Shown here: piece after piece, positions 1-12,482 of the stretch
Numbering within the stretch: the stretch's first letter is position 1
How the letters are laid out: the number at the start of each line of letters is the position of its first letter
Origin: Whitmania pigra
Taxonomy: Eukaryota > Annelida > Clitellata > Hirudinida > Haemopidae
NCBI GenBank assembly: GCA_021613335.1
Contig: JAJTWR010000231.1
Coordinates: 1,073,501-1,137,500 of the forward strand
Length of the DNA: 64,000 bases
Reading direction: 5' to 3'
Position numbers and translations under genes: made by a program
Notes under the pieces: model-generated
Seen by the model: the letters and a program-made list of their open reading frames with translations, nothing else
Told to the model about the DNA's origin: nothing
Databases searched by the model: none

Positions 1-282
1 TGTTACTAAATTACATTATTATTTGTTCATAATTTAGACTCTTAAAAAATATGTATATCTTATACTTTTGAGAGTTTTTAAGATTATTTTATTAAAATAG
101 TAAGAAAGATTCTTCAATAATGTTTTGTTAATTTAGAATGAATTCAGTAAGGATGTTCTACAACAATATGATAATAATAGTGGGAAATGTTTATATATTT
201 TGCAAGATTTTGATAAGCATTACTGTTAAGAATTAAATATAATGTAAAGGATGTATGTCCACCAATTTTTTCTAAATTTCAG

Positions 283-416
283 GTGCTGATAGTATCAGAT
301 ACTTGAGTATTGAAGGTTTGGTGGAAAGTGTAGCACCAATTGAACCTGGTCAAAGTGATGGTGGATACTGTACTGCCTGCCTCACTGGTAAATATCCCAT
401 GGAACTTGACTGGTAA
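283..416 (+). CDS. PPAT: Amidophosphoribosyltransferase, last exon only (partial)
   Basis: Terminal coding exon of PPAT, the cytosolic enzyme that makes 5-phosphoribosylamine from PRPP and glutamine, the committed step of purine synthesis. The exon begins after a CAG acceptor ending at 282 in phase 1 and reads to TAA at 414-416. The visible tail includes GGYCTACLTGKYPMELDW, which matches the conserved C-terminal end of animal PPAT (GHCTACLTG..P.ELEW type). Only about 44 codons are inside the window; the glutamine-hydrolysing and PRPP-binding domains lie upstream, outside it. No defect is visible. The identification rests on this short but highly characteristic tail. Confidence 0.88.
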
Positions 417-536
417 AATGAAAGATCTGTGTTAAACTGTTGATGCTATGGAAGTCTTAATAGATTGCATGTCTAAATATTTGCAAATAAATTATCAACT
501 CTACTTAACATAGAAAGTCTTGACACTACATATCGG

Positions 537-712
537 AGCGTGCAGGATGGCCGAATGGGTTAAGTTCCTGCATTTGTAATTAGTCATGTTCGAAACCCAA
601 CCAGCACTCAAACAAGCTCCCTTGGGAAGGAGCGCTATATAAATGGTTACCAAAAGCGCCTCTGACGCTATGCATATCACCGCTATATAAATTAATTACA
701 ATTACAATATCT
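537..712 (+). mobile_element. tRNA-derived SINE, copy 1
   Basis: The head resembles a Leu/Ser-type tRNA. An A-box-like TGGCCGAATGG lies near 549-559 and a B-box-like GTTCGAAACCC near 589-599. Downstream is a body with GCTATATAAATGG, repeated as GCTATATAAATTAA near the 3' end, and a short (AATTAC)n tail. Several diverged relatives occur in this window (10.65, 11.2, 20.3, 24.0, 29.2 and 44.9 kb). The copy lies downstream of PPAT. Confidence 0.75.
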
Positions 713-939
713 GTCCAAACATTGTCCGTCCTGGATTAACAAAAATGATAAAGGTCATTTTAAATAATTTAACTTAAAAGAGGTTATTCGATGCATTATA
801 GCTTATTTTATTTTGATTGGAGATGTGGAGCCAGAGTTGTTGGGTGCCCCAGTTAATTTGGAATCATGTAAATTCTTAAGAATGTGGTTTGTAACCTTCG
901 ATTTGGTCATTATTTGTATGTGGCACTCATTTACTTACT
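713..939. other. Intergenic spacer without recognised content
   Basis: No convincing exon or repeat was recognised between the SINE and the GC-richer retrotransposon remnant. Confidence 0.5.
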
Positions 940-2640
940 AAGTTACTAAGTACTCCGCCTTGGAGCTCCGACAGGGATCCTCAGAGGAGTTTCCCCCGTC
1001 TTCAAACGTTTCGGCCCTTTGAATCTCCTTACGTTTTCGGTGATCAGCCGGATGTCCCTGTCGGTTTGGTCTTGCTGGACCCAACTCTTACCGCCGGCTT
1101 TGAAAGGTGCTCGTTGGCCTTGTTATGCCGGTCACTGCTGCCTGGACTGGAGCGACTGCAAAAGCTCTCAATGGCTCCTTCATGTCGCATGCTGTCTGTT
1201 TGTCGCCTGCAAACTTCGACTATGTGGGGCTCTCATTGGCCTTGTTATGTCGATCGCCTCCACACCAGTTTGCCTACAGCGGTCATGCAAGCTCTCAGTG
1301 GGTTCTTCACACCGCCTTAATATATGCAAACTGGGCCTTATAATTTCTTTGTAGCGGCAGCCGGAGATAGAAATTTTCGGGACTCGATCGCGGGCCTTTT
1401 CGAAGCCGCGGTTTGGACCGCAGTTCATGTTGCTTCGCGAGTCCGCGGTCGGCCCATTTCTCCCGACAACACCGCGTCTCTTCGCCAATGGTTTGGCCCC
1501 GTCGTTCGGTGGATCATTCATACCGGAGACCGACGGCTTTCCCCGGTTTCCTGTAGTGGCCTCTTAAGACTTTTTCTGGCTTCTCATATGCCAGATCCAG
1601 AATGAAGCCGCTTCAGCGGCCTCAGACATCCTTGTCATAGCCTTTGTTCTCTCCCGGCTTGACAATCCGATCTTAGTGAGGAAAGCGTAAGTCGACTTGC
1701 CGACCACGCCCCTTGCGCCAATCTCGATGGGGTAGAGGTCTGTGCGGTATCCTCTTGCTTCCAGGTCCATCGTTAGATCTGCATACTTGTCTGCTTTGAG
1801 CGCATTGCTGTATTGCAGCCTGTCCTCCCACGGAACCGTCAGCTTCACCAGAATGATGGCATCCGTCGACGGCGCTACGAGCACTAGATCCGGCCTCTTG
1901 CCACTTTCTATCAGCACCTGGGGGTAGTGCCTCATCCCTTCTAAGTCGGCTGCGATGGTCCAGTCGTTTGCCTCTGCAAGAATGTCTCGCCTGGGGGTTG
2001 ACATCTCTTTTTGCAGAGGTGTGCGAAGCCCTCGCGCAAGAAGTAAATCTTTCGCTGATTTGCGATCGTACGCGAGTTTGCTTTGGAGACTGCTGCTTTT
2101 GCGGCCTCGCACACTTCTGGAAGGACCTGGTTATGTCGCCATGTGTACCGACCGTTGGCAAGGGCATACGTGCAATTGCTGAGCACGTGATGCAGTGTCT
2201 CAGTACCGCCGCAGAGCCGGCATTCGGTGTCTTCCACTAGACCCCACTTCTGCAAATTGTCCCTGGAGGGCAACTGGTCGTACACTGACCTTATCGCGTA
2301 GGCAAGTCGGAGCGGAGACATTTTTTACATGTCGCTCCAGGTAAGGGATCGTTGCATCACGTCTTCCCACGTTGTCCACTTACCCTGCTGTGACTGCTGA
2401 ACTGCCCTCGTGACTCGGTCCTGTTCCACTTTTCGCCTCCTTTCCTGGATAATCATGGCGGCTCTGACTGATGAGCTCGCCTGGGACCATTTTGGCAGAT
2501 GGTTCCATCCTACTGCATGACGGTCCGTCTGAGTAGGACCTCTCACTTCCTTGAACATCAGCTCGGCAACTGATTCGTTCTGCGCTCGGAATTTCCTTCC
2601 AGATCTAAGCAGTGGCTCGTTTGAATTATTTGAGCCATGG
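940..2640 (-). mobile_element. Degraded non-LTR retrotransposon 3' part (CCHC plus restriction-like endonuclease)
   Basis: A GC-rich island in AT-rich DNA. On the minus strand, 2321-1941 encodes a zinc-knuckle-like motif (CRLCGGTETLHHVLSNC). 2112-1564 encodes a restriction-like endonuclease-type segment with RPDLVLV, LVKLTVPWED and GARGVVGKSTYAFLTKIG. That order (CCHC then endonuclease after the reverse transcriptase) is typical of R2/NeSL-like elements. The reading frame is broken: an in-frame TAA at 2327-2325 precedes the CCHC part, and the CCHC and endonuclease parts lie in different frames, so there is a frameshift between about 2040 and 2110. No reverse-transcriptase motifs are present, as expected of a 5'-truncated copy. 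About 940-1560 is probably its 3' untranslated part. Exact ends are uncertain. Confidence 0.8.
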
Positions 2641-3995
2641 AAAGTATTAGGGCACTTTTAGTTTTGTTCATGCCAAATCATCTGCATTTTGCATCTCTTT
2701 GTCTCTTTTTTTTTTATTTTATTTCATTGATGGAGATTGCCACAACATATCACAAGCACTTGGGCAGGGAAAAATCTTTAAGGACATCAGCTAATCAAGA
2801 AACACATAAATATTATCTAGATTTTTACTACAAAACTATATAATTTAAACCGTCTACCAAAGTATTTGATTTAATTTAAATTAATTAAAATAGAAATTCT
2901 TAAGTTGTCTGATAATAAGTAATTCATTGGAAGAAAATGCAAGGAGATAAATCAAAGAGCTAGCAGGTAGATGGGCTTATCCTTTGAATAATAAGATTAT
3001 TCATTTTGATTTGAAAACCGCGAGTAGTCAAGACCAGCCGAGGCCCTACTTCACAAAAATGCCTTTGCATCAATGTAATCCGCTGGAGGACCTGTCAAAC
3101 CAGAAATTAATGACTAGTCAACAGGGGTGGAATTGGGAAGGGGAAAAGGGCATGGCCCTCCCCGTCATTTGGAAAACATAAGAAAAAATTAAGTAAATCA
3201 ATTAAGTAATAAAGAATTAAATTTATAAAATTTATTTTAACTTAAAATGTTTTTTAAATTATTCAATAATTTACCACTTTGAAGGTTAGTTGTAGTACCT
3301 GTACCCCCCAAAATCCGCACTCTGGTTCAAGTGCGTGGTCCTCACAACAAAAGTGTTCCAAATCCATAACTGCTAGCCAACAAAATAGCTAGAACTACCA
3401 AAAGTAGCAAGCATTTCACGACGTGGATGTAACGAAGGGGGCAGCCAATCGGAGGAAATATATTAGTATTTTTAATTATTAATTATATTTTCAGCAAAAA
3501 TAAATTTATTAATTGAGAATTACTAAACGCAAAAAATTATTTTATTTAAATTTTGTTAATAGTGTCGTAAAATAATAATAATAATAACCGAAGAATTCAT
3601 TCAAATATTGAAATATTTACTTTTCTCAAGTAAAGTCAAGAGTGTACTCAGTGAGTTAAGCTGAAATTTGTCTGTGGGATATCTCTCCAATATATGATGA
3701 CCATTCTTTTTCGTTTTCACAACCATCCAGTAGGAGCCGGATTAAGCCGAAAGGGAACTTGGAAAGTTCCTCTTATTGTAAATATCACGTACTAGTAACG
3801 TACACTTTTAGTTAGGAAATACTTTTTTAATACACTTTTAGTTAGGAAATACTGAAACAGGGCTATTCTTCTAATTAATAAACGAGTTGTGCTTGCCAGT
3901 TATAATAATTTAATTTTCCATGAAAGCGAAAATTATAATATAACCAACTAAATATGGCTAAAATTAGAGAATGAATGAAGTTATAACAGTTATGA
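2641..3995. other. Intergenic region with small repeat debris
   Basis: AT-rich, no gene recognised. A possible hAT-type element end lies near 3124-3172 (CAGGGGTGGAATTGGG and a purine-rich run before CATGGCCCTCCCC). A 30-bp unit beginning TACACTTTTAGTTAGG is tandemly repeated about 1.8 times at 3801-3853. Confidence 0.4.
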
Positions 3996-4330
3996 TTACA
4001 GTCCAGATACTTTTCTAGATTTCCATGTGGCAAAGTCGCTGATGATGTCACTGAAGTCTAATTCATGACAGCCAAATTTACAAGTAGTGCCTGTATCATT
4101 GATGTTCGTAATCGGTTCTCAATTAAGTTGAGTTTTGAGAAGGAGCTCTAGCCAATGCAGTTTGATACCATCAAAATAAGGTATGTCCGTGGAGCTATCT
4201 CATTGTTTGGGAAAGTGTCCTGCACAGCCTCAACAATTTGTCTCAGTACATCCTTAATATGCTGATGGTCATTCTTAAATGCCTTTGTGGCGTCAGCTCT
4301 GGATTAAGGTTAGGGTTATTTTTCCCCAAG
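3996..4330 (-). mobile_element. hAT transposase C-terminal remnant (family 1)
   Basis: Minus-strand translation resembles the C-terminal dimerisation region of hAT transposases: a stretch containing APRTYLILMVSNCIG, an in-frame TAG, then SSFSKLNLIENRLRTSM and LVNLAVMN. After a one-base shift comes the terminal ELDFSDIISDFATWKSRKVS, ending at TAA near 3998-3996. The expected family pattern is SxxERSFSKLKLIKNRLRS. Stops and the shift make it non-functional. No terminal inverted repeats were assigned. Confidence 0.7.
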
Positions 4331-6282
4331 TCACTTATCGTTCGCGAGCAGTATTCGTGATCAAGCAGCTCGCTTTCAAGTTTACACAGCATTAAAACTC
4401 AACAACTTAAACAAATTCGGGCTTATGCTCACAAGTTTTATTGTTGCTCAAATAATTCTATTTATATTAACATATTTTAAAATAGATCATACTCAATTAA
4501 GAAATTAACTTTTTAGTATAATTCTAATTAATATTCATTCGTTCTCTGATTGGCTGATCCACTTCGTGATATCCCCTCGCCGATATGTTTGTGTCAACAA
4601 CATGACTCTTGGGCTAACTTTTAAATTTTTTCCAGCAAACTCCACGTTATGATTGTAATTCATTTAACATAGGCAAAAAAATCAGAAATTTATTTATGAA
4701 AAATTTCCTTTTGTCCTTATTTGTAAGTCATGAATGCTACTACAGTACCACAAAAAACATTAGGTTTAATATAAAATTTAGTGCATTTACACCAATTACG
4801 TATAAATCAGTTTATATGATTTTAATATTCGACGAACCATCAGTTTGCGAGTGATTTTGAAATGTATAGCGTGATCTAGAATCAGACAAATTGTAAAGAA
4901 ATTTAGAATTAATTTAATATAAAAATAATTATCCACAAACAACTATAATCTTAAACTGAAATTAAAACAAGTGGAGTTGTCTTATTAATGCCACTGCAGT
5001 TAAATGTAGGAATGTCATTTATCTGAACTTCTTTCATTGTGATCTGATGCTTTTAAAAGTGTTATATCAAATTAAATCATTGGTATGGATTTGGTTTTGA
5101 CATCAAAGATTATAAAAGACTGTTGTTTCTTGTTAGCGGTCCGAATGGTGAAATCGTGTATCGTTTGCTGTCGTTCCGATCATAGAGTTTAATTTTTGAA
5201 ATTGGAATCCGTTACGGTAAATGCATTTAAAAATTTATTTACAATACGAAAATGTCTTTATTGTTTATAAACTGGCTGATTTCGATGAGTAAATCTCAAC
5301 TGTCTTGGCGCTACTATTACTACCGGCGTTAAACAATTCTAAGGGATTGCGCGTTGTAAACTGGTAACACTTTTGTAAATTTATCGAGCACCTGCTCTTA
5401 AATCATTATGACATTTATATTTAAGGGTCTATTTGGTGTATTCTGTAATTTATTCGTAATTAAGTCAAATTGTTCTTGATTATCTAGCGAAAATTTGCTC
5501 AGCTGGGTAAATACAACGTGATTAACAGAATTTTACTAAATCTTTTAAATTTGGACGTTGTCGAGCTTGAGTCGGTTTTCAAAAAGCACTATAAGTGTTT
5601 TGGTTCAAAAATTTGGATGGATCCAGATGAATGGTGCATATGGTTGATTATAATAGCATGTTATCGTTTACAATGTGCTAGGAAAAGATTTTTAAACTGC
5701 AAATAGCTGCCATTAATGATTAGATAATGACCATTTAAATTTGTACATTGATAAAATGTATATACATACAAAACCTTATTTTAGCATCCTAAAGTTTGAT
5801 AGAGCTTTGTGTTATAAAAAAAAAGATATTTAAACTAGGATAAATGGAATAAACATATATGGATGTCAAGGATTGCTCCCCCAAGTGTGGCATACTACCA
5901 GTGATGCATCTTTAAAACCATTACATAGGAATGCCAAATCCATGTAAAGGTCAACTATGTTAATGACAGCCTTTATAATTTTTATATATCTCATAAGGTG
6001 GAGAGTTTTGTGTTTTTGGGCATAATTGGCTTGGATTGTGAGACCATATGATTGGCTTGAATTTAACACTTTTTTGCCATGGCCGTTTGAAACAACTTTT
6101 TTTAGAACCTCAAATTACTAACTAAGATAATTAATTTTTATTGATCTATGATAATGATCTGAGATAGGCTTGGGCAGAGAGTCATATTGACCTCTAAGGC
6201 TGCCTGGAAGTGTAAGTACTAGGTGTAAATAGGTGCAATGTAATGTAACATAATAATGTTAATAACACTGATGTATTCACAG
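4331..6282. other. Intergenic region and putative 5' noncoding region of the MGA-like gene
   Basis: No gene recognised. A 62-codon open frame at 5518-5706 resembles nothing I know. A splice acceptor just upstream of 6283 suggests a noncoding first exon of the MGA-like gene somewhere in this interval. I saw no T-box-like sequence here. Confidence 0.4.
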
Positions 6283-6299
6283 GCTTCAAGTATTGAAAG

Positions 6300-9200
6300 A
6301 TGTTGGAAGAAACAAATTGTTCTCTTGGAACTCCGGGACTGTTTGGGAGCAAAGAAGACCTCTTCCGTGAAATGAGTTCTCTCATGTCTACAGTTACAGT
6401 TAAAACTGAAATTCTGAGTCAAGAGGAGAGAATGGCTAGCATCCAACATATGGTCAACCTGGGATTTCTGATAAAAGTGGATGAAATGCCTGCCTTGAAC
6501 AGTGACCTGATGGAACTTGAATTGCTAACAAATATTAAAGCGAAGAAATTTGATAAGAGAGGAATAGCTTCGACTCTGGACGAGGACTCCACCATGCAAC
6601 CTTCAAAAGGCAAAATTTATGGCAGACGATTTAATGGGAGATTTGCTTCGAAGGCCACATTCAAGTACCACAACAAAAGATGTAAAAACCTACAAATTAA
6701 AGCGAAGCAAAAGCACAAGTTTCCGAAAAGTATATCATTTTGTTTTTTTGTAATATTTTCAAATGACGATAAAACTTTAAATTTAATTCACTAATAACAA
6801 TCTATTTACATACACCTACATTTATCTAATCCAATTGACCAACAAAATATCCCACTATGGTCACAAATTTTATAGAATTGTTGATGAGTCTTATTTGCCC
6901 CACAAACAACACTTAGGTGCAATTATCAGTGCATGGCATGAATCTGCATTTACCTCAGTGTTGTAATTTATTACAAAATATGAAAACAGAGAAATTGAGA
7001 TTTAAGCATATTAATTGTTGTAAAGCACACGTTAAAATATCGTAGAGAGCATAATTAAGTTTAAATGTAATTAAGTGACCCATCAGTCACATCTTATGAA
7101 ATCGAGTACAAAAATGCGAAAATATTTTGTTTAAAGTTGCTGAGTCTATGATTGAATTTGGCTTAACTTGGATGCGGGTTGGCAAGACACGAGCATTAAA
7201 AACTCTTGAGGCTTTGAGGGTACCTCCTGCATTTTCCCTCGGATCAAAAACAAGTTCGTCTCAAACTTGGTTGCTCAACAATTCTTTAATGGAAGATTTA
7301 AAAAATTGAGATTTTTTTAAATTACAATTTTAGTTATAATTGATTTATCTATTTTAGAAAAGAAAATGAAATTTGAAGATCTTTCTGACATGGAGCCTAA
7401 AACATTACATGAAGTCCCTTACGATTATGATGATCTTGATTCTCATCCTCCGCTTCCTCCTGCTAACACGGGCTTCACTTGTGGGATGGATTACTGCAGG
7501 TTAGGCTGTGTTTGCCAATCAATTAGTGGAAGCCAGAAGAAGCTTTTGAAGAGGGATCACTGCTGCCAGTATCAGTGCATGTTTTCTTGTCATTGCCAAC
7601 ATTTGACGAGGTCAAGGGCTAGTCTGTTTGAAAGCCTTTCTCCCATTATGGACTCTAAGTTTTCTTTCACTAAACTCAATAAGACTACTCTTCCAACCAA
7701 GAAGAAACTTTTTATACCAAATGGACTGACAAACTCTGTGGATTCTGGAGACGAGATCAGGAAAAATGAATCGGAAAAGGGCAATGTTGCATCACCTAAA
7801 AAGGATCTTGTCAAATCTACTGGATGTGTTAAGAAAAGTGGAAAAGTTAAAGAAAACATTGTGGATAATAGCCTTACAACACTTGAATCGGAAATTTCAA
7901 AACAGAAAATTACTGGAAAATCAGAAGATATCAATGGAGAAGTCGTTAACAAAAAACGACCGCACAAAAAAAATGTTGGTTTCATTTCATCATTGTTTGA
8001 AACATTTAAAAAGTTTAAAAATGCATTATAATTTTATATAATTTCTTAAAGAAGCCTCTTCCAAAAACCAAGTCAAACAATATTTCAGAAAATTCTCAAT
8101 CTACTCTCAAGGTAAAGGTGCTGCTTTTAATTAAACATTTATATTATTTTACATACAAGTGCTAATGTTGCAGAGCACTCCAACTGTTGATTGCCTTGAA
8201 ATATCGAGTGACAGTGAAGATGATACTCCTCCCCAAAAGTAAAATATGTTTAATATTATATATTATTATGCTTATTGAGAGTTTTTGAGTTTTAATTATG
8301 CTTAGCATCAAAGGCCCATCCAACTCAATTGTTTTATCACCGCATATTTGACAACTGAAGAGATAAGTGAAATGACAATTGATTCTACATTTCAGAAAAA
8401 AGAAGGAAGCGTTTTCAGACAGCCAGAAAGGTGATGGTTTCGAAGCTCCGTTGTTGCATCCAGCTGGCAGCTTCTATATGGAGCATGTCTTGGTCAAAAA
8501 AACTGAAAATGATGGCTCGATGAAGAACTTGTTGGTGGCATCATACCATGACTTTGATTGGCAGTCTTGCAAAAAGATGTTATCGAGTGTATTTTATGAA
8601 AATATCTTCACTAAGAATGGAATAAGCCGAGTGAAAAAAAGTATTGAATGGAGTAATTATAAAATTCTTTTACATCCCACAAGAGAAATAACTTCTATAC
8701 CAAAGTATGTTCTGGACAAATTGGGAAAACTTAACTTTGAGTACGTGAAAGCCATTGTTACCAAGTCTAGTCCAAGCTCAAAGGAGTCAGTAATAATAAA
8801 TTCTCCAGCAAAGAATGTAGATTCTAAAGAATACAAAGACTGTGGTTCTCAAAACAAGCATATAAAGACTAAAGATGCTCAGGTCAAGTCCAGTAAATAT
8901 GATGATGTGATTGTGGTTGAAGATGATGAAATGAGTGATGCATCTGATTGCCCTGACATCATCAACAATGTGGGTTCTCTGGCACCGATATTCAAAGACA
9001 ACAATAAACTTACTCCCCTTTCAAATGAAATCTTAAAATCTTCCCCAAACAAAATTTTTGGCATCACACAAAACATAAACTCTTTTGGAATCAATGCTCC
9101 TACCCTTCAAGTGCCATTTTCCAATGCCACGGGAATTTCCGGATGTCGCCAATTTAAATTCAATGCTGTCCAACAGCAGCCACATCTTGTTCCCTCGACT

Positions 9201-10966
9201 AAGACTGCACCACAGATGGCTGTAGCTTTTAATAAGGCCCTTCCTCTCAGGAATTCAAGTATATCCAATTCTACACTTCAGCCAAAACCTGTTGAAGTTC
9301 TGCAGGATACAAACTTAATTAAAACAGCCATAGTCAAAAAAGACATTTTGAACATTCAGCCACATTCTAATGGAGTAAAGACTACAGAGAATATTACCAC
9401 TCAGTTGATAAACCTTGTGACAACAAGATGTTCTAGTTCTTCGGTATCTTCAAAAGCTCCAACTTTATTGATAAACAGCGGCATAAAGTTGCTTAAAATG
9501 CCTTCAGTCCAAATAAGCAGCCATAACAATCTCTCAACCTCACCACTAAATCTCTCGTTAACTAAAAGTCCAACTCTTTCTAATAATAATGAACAAAAAA
9601 GAAATCTTATCATTTTACAGCCTCAAGCAAAAGCATCTCATAACAATGAAACTGATGGAAAGAAGGTCATAGTTTTGAAACACGTCCCAACTTCTCTTTC
9701 TTCAAGATTCTACTCTGCAGGGAATTCACTCCAGAAACCTATAGCACCAAGAAACAATATAGTCAACCTACTTCCAAGACACCAACCTATTCAAATCCCT
9801 TTGAGACGTCCTATTCTTTCTCTGAATCCAAAACCTAACGTGATATCATTAATCTCAAAAGAAGATTTATCATCTCCTACTTTATCAACCCGAACCAGGG
9901 AGAATTTCAGTTGTGCTGACTCAAGTGCCATTGAGATTCGTGATTCAGATGAGGAAGAAAATCAAGCAAAAATAGAAGGAAGACCAAATCTGCCTTTAAC
10001 AGCTAGTGATATGTTACAGGAAGATTTAGTTTCGGCAGAAGCTGATCTCAAACTGGGAAGCAAATGTGTAACAAGTGGACTTAGTAAAGCTAATGATGTA
10101 AATGAAAGCCACTTTGATTCAGAAAGTATGAGTTCACATTCAGACCAGAATGAATCAGAGAAGTAAGAGATTTTGGAATTTATTTACCTTTCTTTATTCA
10201 TTTTTGGTGTCAAGTCCTTAAATGTGGTTAAGTTTGAACATTTTTCGTTCAGGTACGAAATCTATCAGAAATTAAAGGATTTGTACCGTGAGATTGAGAA
10301 AATTGAGGACGTGCGAGAAAGACGTAACAAAATTTCTGCAGTAAATGTTCTCCAATTGGTCAGTATAACTAAAAATAAAGAATTAACAATTTATATGGAT
10401 TTCTAATCAAATGCCTTTGGCAGGTTTTGAAAACTGTAAAAAAGCTGCAGGATGCAAACCTTGAACTAGAAAATGAAATGCACTTTGAAAGTGATACTAA
10501 AGAAATATTAATCAAGAAACTTCAGGAAATTAAAGGTGACATTATTTCTTAGTATTATTTTATTTAAGATAAGAGGATTTGGTCTTAAATTTTTGAGATG
10601 CTTTGTTCTTGAACTTTCCTGCCATTGTTCTCTTCTGACTTAGTTGGATATGGTGTGCAAGATGGCACAAGGGGTTTCGTGTTCCTGTGAGCAATGGTAA
10701 ACTCAACAGTCGTTATGTGACTTGTGCACAATCCAGCTAGCACCACCACAAGGGGGAGACAAAGATATATAAATATAAATACCCCGATGCTCGTGCTTAT
10801 GGTGCTCTATAAATACACAATTTTATTATTTTTATTATTAATTATTTTATTTATTTATCTTTTGAGAGCAACTCATTGATTTTGACGAGTGTCAGCAGTT
10901 CAGCAATTACTTGAAATGCTCATGGGTTCATCTTGTGTTTCAGGTGATGCTAATGCTAATGGATGA
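6300..10966 (+). CDS. MGA: MGA-like (MAX gene-associated) protein, nine coding exons, no T-box seen
   Basis: Reconstructed exons: 6300-6729, 7137-7253, 7358-7974, 8052-8111, 8174-8238, 8396-10162, 10253-10362, 10425-10535, 10944-10966; phases agree and give about 1099 codons. An in-frame stop at 6294 fixes the start at 6300. Residues about 228-260 carry a cysteine-rich motif (YCRLGCVCQSISGSQ, then CCQYQCMFSCHC) matching the conserved internal domain of MGA. About 45 codons into exon 6, the stretch around LLVASYHDFDWQSCKKMLSS resembles the next conserved MGA block. The end, about residues 1019-1092, looks like a helix-loop-helix zipper (YQKLKDLYREIEKIED, then ISAVNVLQLV and KKLQDANLELENE) without an obvious basic region. 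In vertebrates MGA pairs with MAX and acts in the PRC1.6 repressor. The T-box of vertebrate MGA is not found. Donors of exons 2 and 3 are weak and tentative. Confidence 0.72.
10648..10822 (+). mobile_element. tRNA-derived SINE, copy 2 (diverged), in the last intron of the MGA-like gene
   Basis: Shares with the other copies the GCACAATCCAGCTAGCAC-type block after the B-box position, the AAGGGGG stretch, and the two TATAAAT motifs, the second as GTGCTCTATAAATACAC. It lies between 10535 and 10944, inside the intron, in the sense orientation of the gene. Confidence 0.55.
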
Positions 10967-11045
10967 TTTTAAGGAGATATTTAAAGATTTTGTTGAATAG
11001 CTGTGATTATTGACATTCCTTTTTGTGAATATCTTGACCAGTATA

Positions 11046-11051
11046 AATAAA
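11046..11051 (+). promoter_or_regulatory. Polyadenylation signal of the MGA-like gene
   Basis: AATAAA 80 bp downstream of the TGA at 10964-10966. Confidence 0.65.
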
Positions 11052-11199
11052 ATCATTGCCCATCTTTGTTACAATGTTGTAATGGCTATGCATTCTTTGA
11101 AAAAAATTGATTTTTGGATTCAGAATATAACAACATGATTTTTACCAGTAGATTTTGGTAGGCTCATAAAACCCTCTAGAGACAAGCTTCACTGTCATG

Positions 11200-11305
11200 T
11201 ATTATGGGTCACATTTCGCATCACAATGGCAATATTTGTAACGTGTTCACAACACAGTCTGCACTGCCGGGAAGCACCCTTCCAAAGTGTCATGTAAATG
11301 ACTGA
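11200..11305 (+). mobile_element. SINE fragment, copy 3
   Basis: Contains GTGTTCACAACACAGTCTGC followed by ACTGCCGGGAAGCACC and ATGTAAATGACTG, the same block order as the 24.0 kb copy. The head is poorly conserved. Confidence 0.45.
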
Positions 11306-12482
11306 TTATTGCACTGCCTTCACATCTAATTTGGATACATAAGACACCAAAATATCACCAAAATACAAAATGGCAGAAAGTGAATGAAGGTGGATGCTTT
11401 GAATGATTAATAGATACTTTGGTGATTTAATGAAAAAAACTGTTTTGAAAATTGCTGCAGAAATGAGTTGAAGAAAGCAATAAACAAGTCAAGTTGAGCA
11501 ACCATTTTTAAAATGGAGGGACTGTATTCAGAATCTCAAACTTTACACTTTAGAACTTTAGCACTATGATGATGCTGTTTTCTGTCATAGCCATAATTTT
11601 GAAATTGGTCGAGGTAGATGGCGAAAATTCGTTGTATGTGCAATGCACATTGTGCTTAATATTCCAACAGTAACGTGTAGCGATGATGGATTAGCAGAAA
11701 ACAATTAATTTCACACTAAAGACCCAAGGAAGGGAACGACACTTACAATTCACTTGATCAAAACTTACAATGTGCAATAAATATTTATTCCAGGAGCTTT
11801 CTTAGCTTGTTAGAACTGTATTATGATCAATCAATTATTTATGGATTTATGAATGTATGAAGGAACTAAATGGCAATGGTAGTTGGGTATATTTTGCCTA
11901 TCGTTCTAGACCCTAACACATTTGACACAAACATTGAGTATGTATCAATAGCCATACTCAAGGGACCTTGAAAAAGTACTAGGATGCATTGCTGATGAAG
12001 CAGTGTGAAGGATAGTGGTTCCAGTGGCGAAGCAACTGTTTGCGTCGCCGCCCCTCCATTGGCCGTTAACCATCAAAATTCCGGAAAGCCCACAAATATT
12101 TATTTTCAAAGATCTTAGTCCTAGACTTCCATCTTATTATGTACTTGCATGCATCCCTATAAAATGATTTAACATTTCAATATTTTATTAACCACAAAAC
12201 TGAAAACCTATGAGAGCGATGGTAAAAATAAACAATGTGATACAAATTAACCAGAGGCCATTTATTTTGAGATTTGTTTTATTTTTTTCTCTCATTTAAA
12301 CACGCAAGTTCATTCGGCTATGAAAGCATAAAATCGGTTGGGAATTTACAGACGAAGTTGTCGCGCTTTTCTTTCACAAAATTATTAACACACTTTCAAA
12401 ACTCAGCCCATCGGCAAGTTCCCTCTATGGAGAGGACTGTCAAGTCTGTAAGCCTTGTCTGGCTCATTGCTGATCGATCATA
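11306..12482. other. Intergenic region with a possible hAT-type end
   Basis: No gene recognised. CAGTGGCGAAGC near 12026-12037 resembles the terminal sequence of hAT-type elements; no matching partner end was identified. Confidence 0.35.

Noticed and set aside
1019..1605. Plus-strand open frames of 80-110 codons
   Set aside because: They lie antisense in the GC-rich 3' part of the retrotransposon remnant, without similarity to a family.
4331..6282. T-box exon of MGA
   Set aside because: I looked for T-box signature residues upstream of the MGA-like start and saw none; short frames there match nothing.
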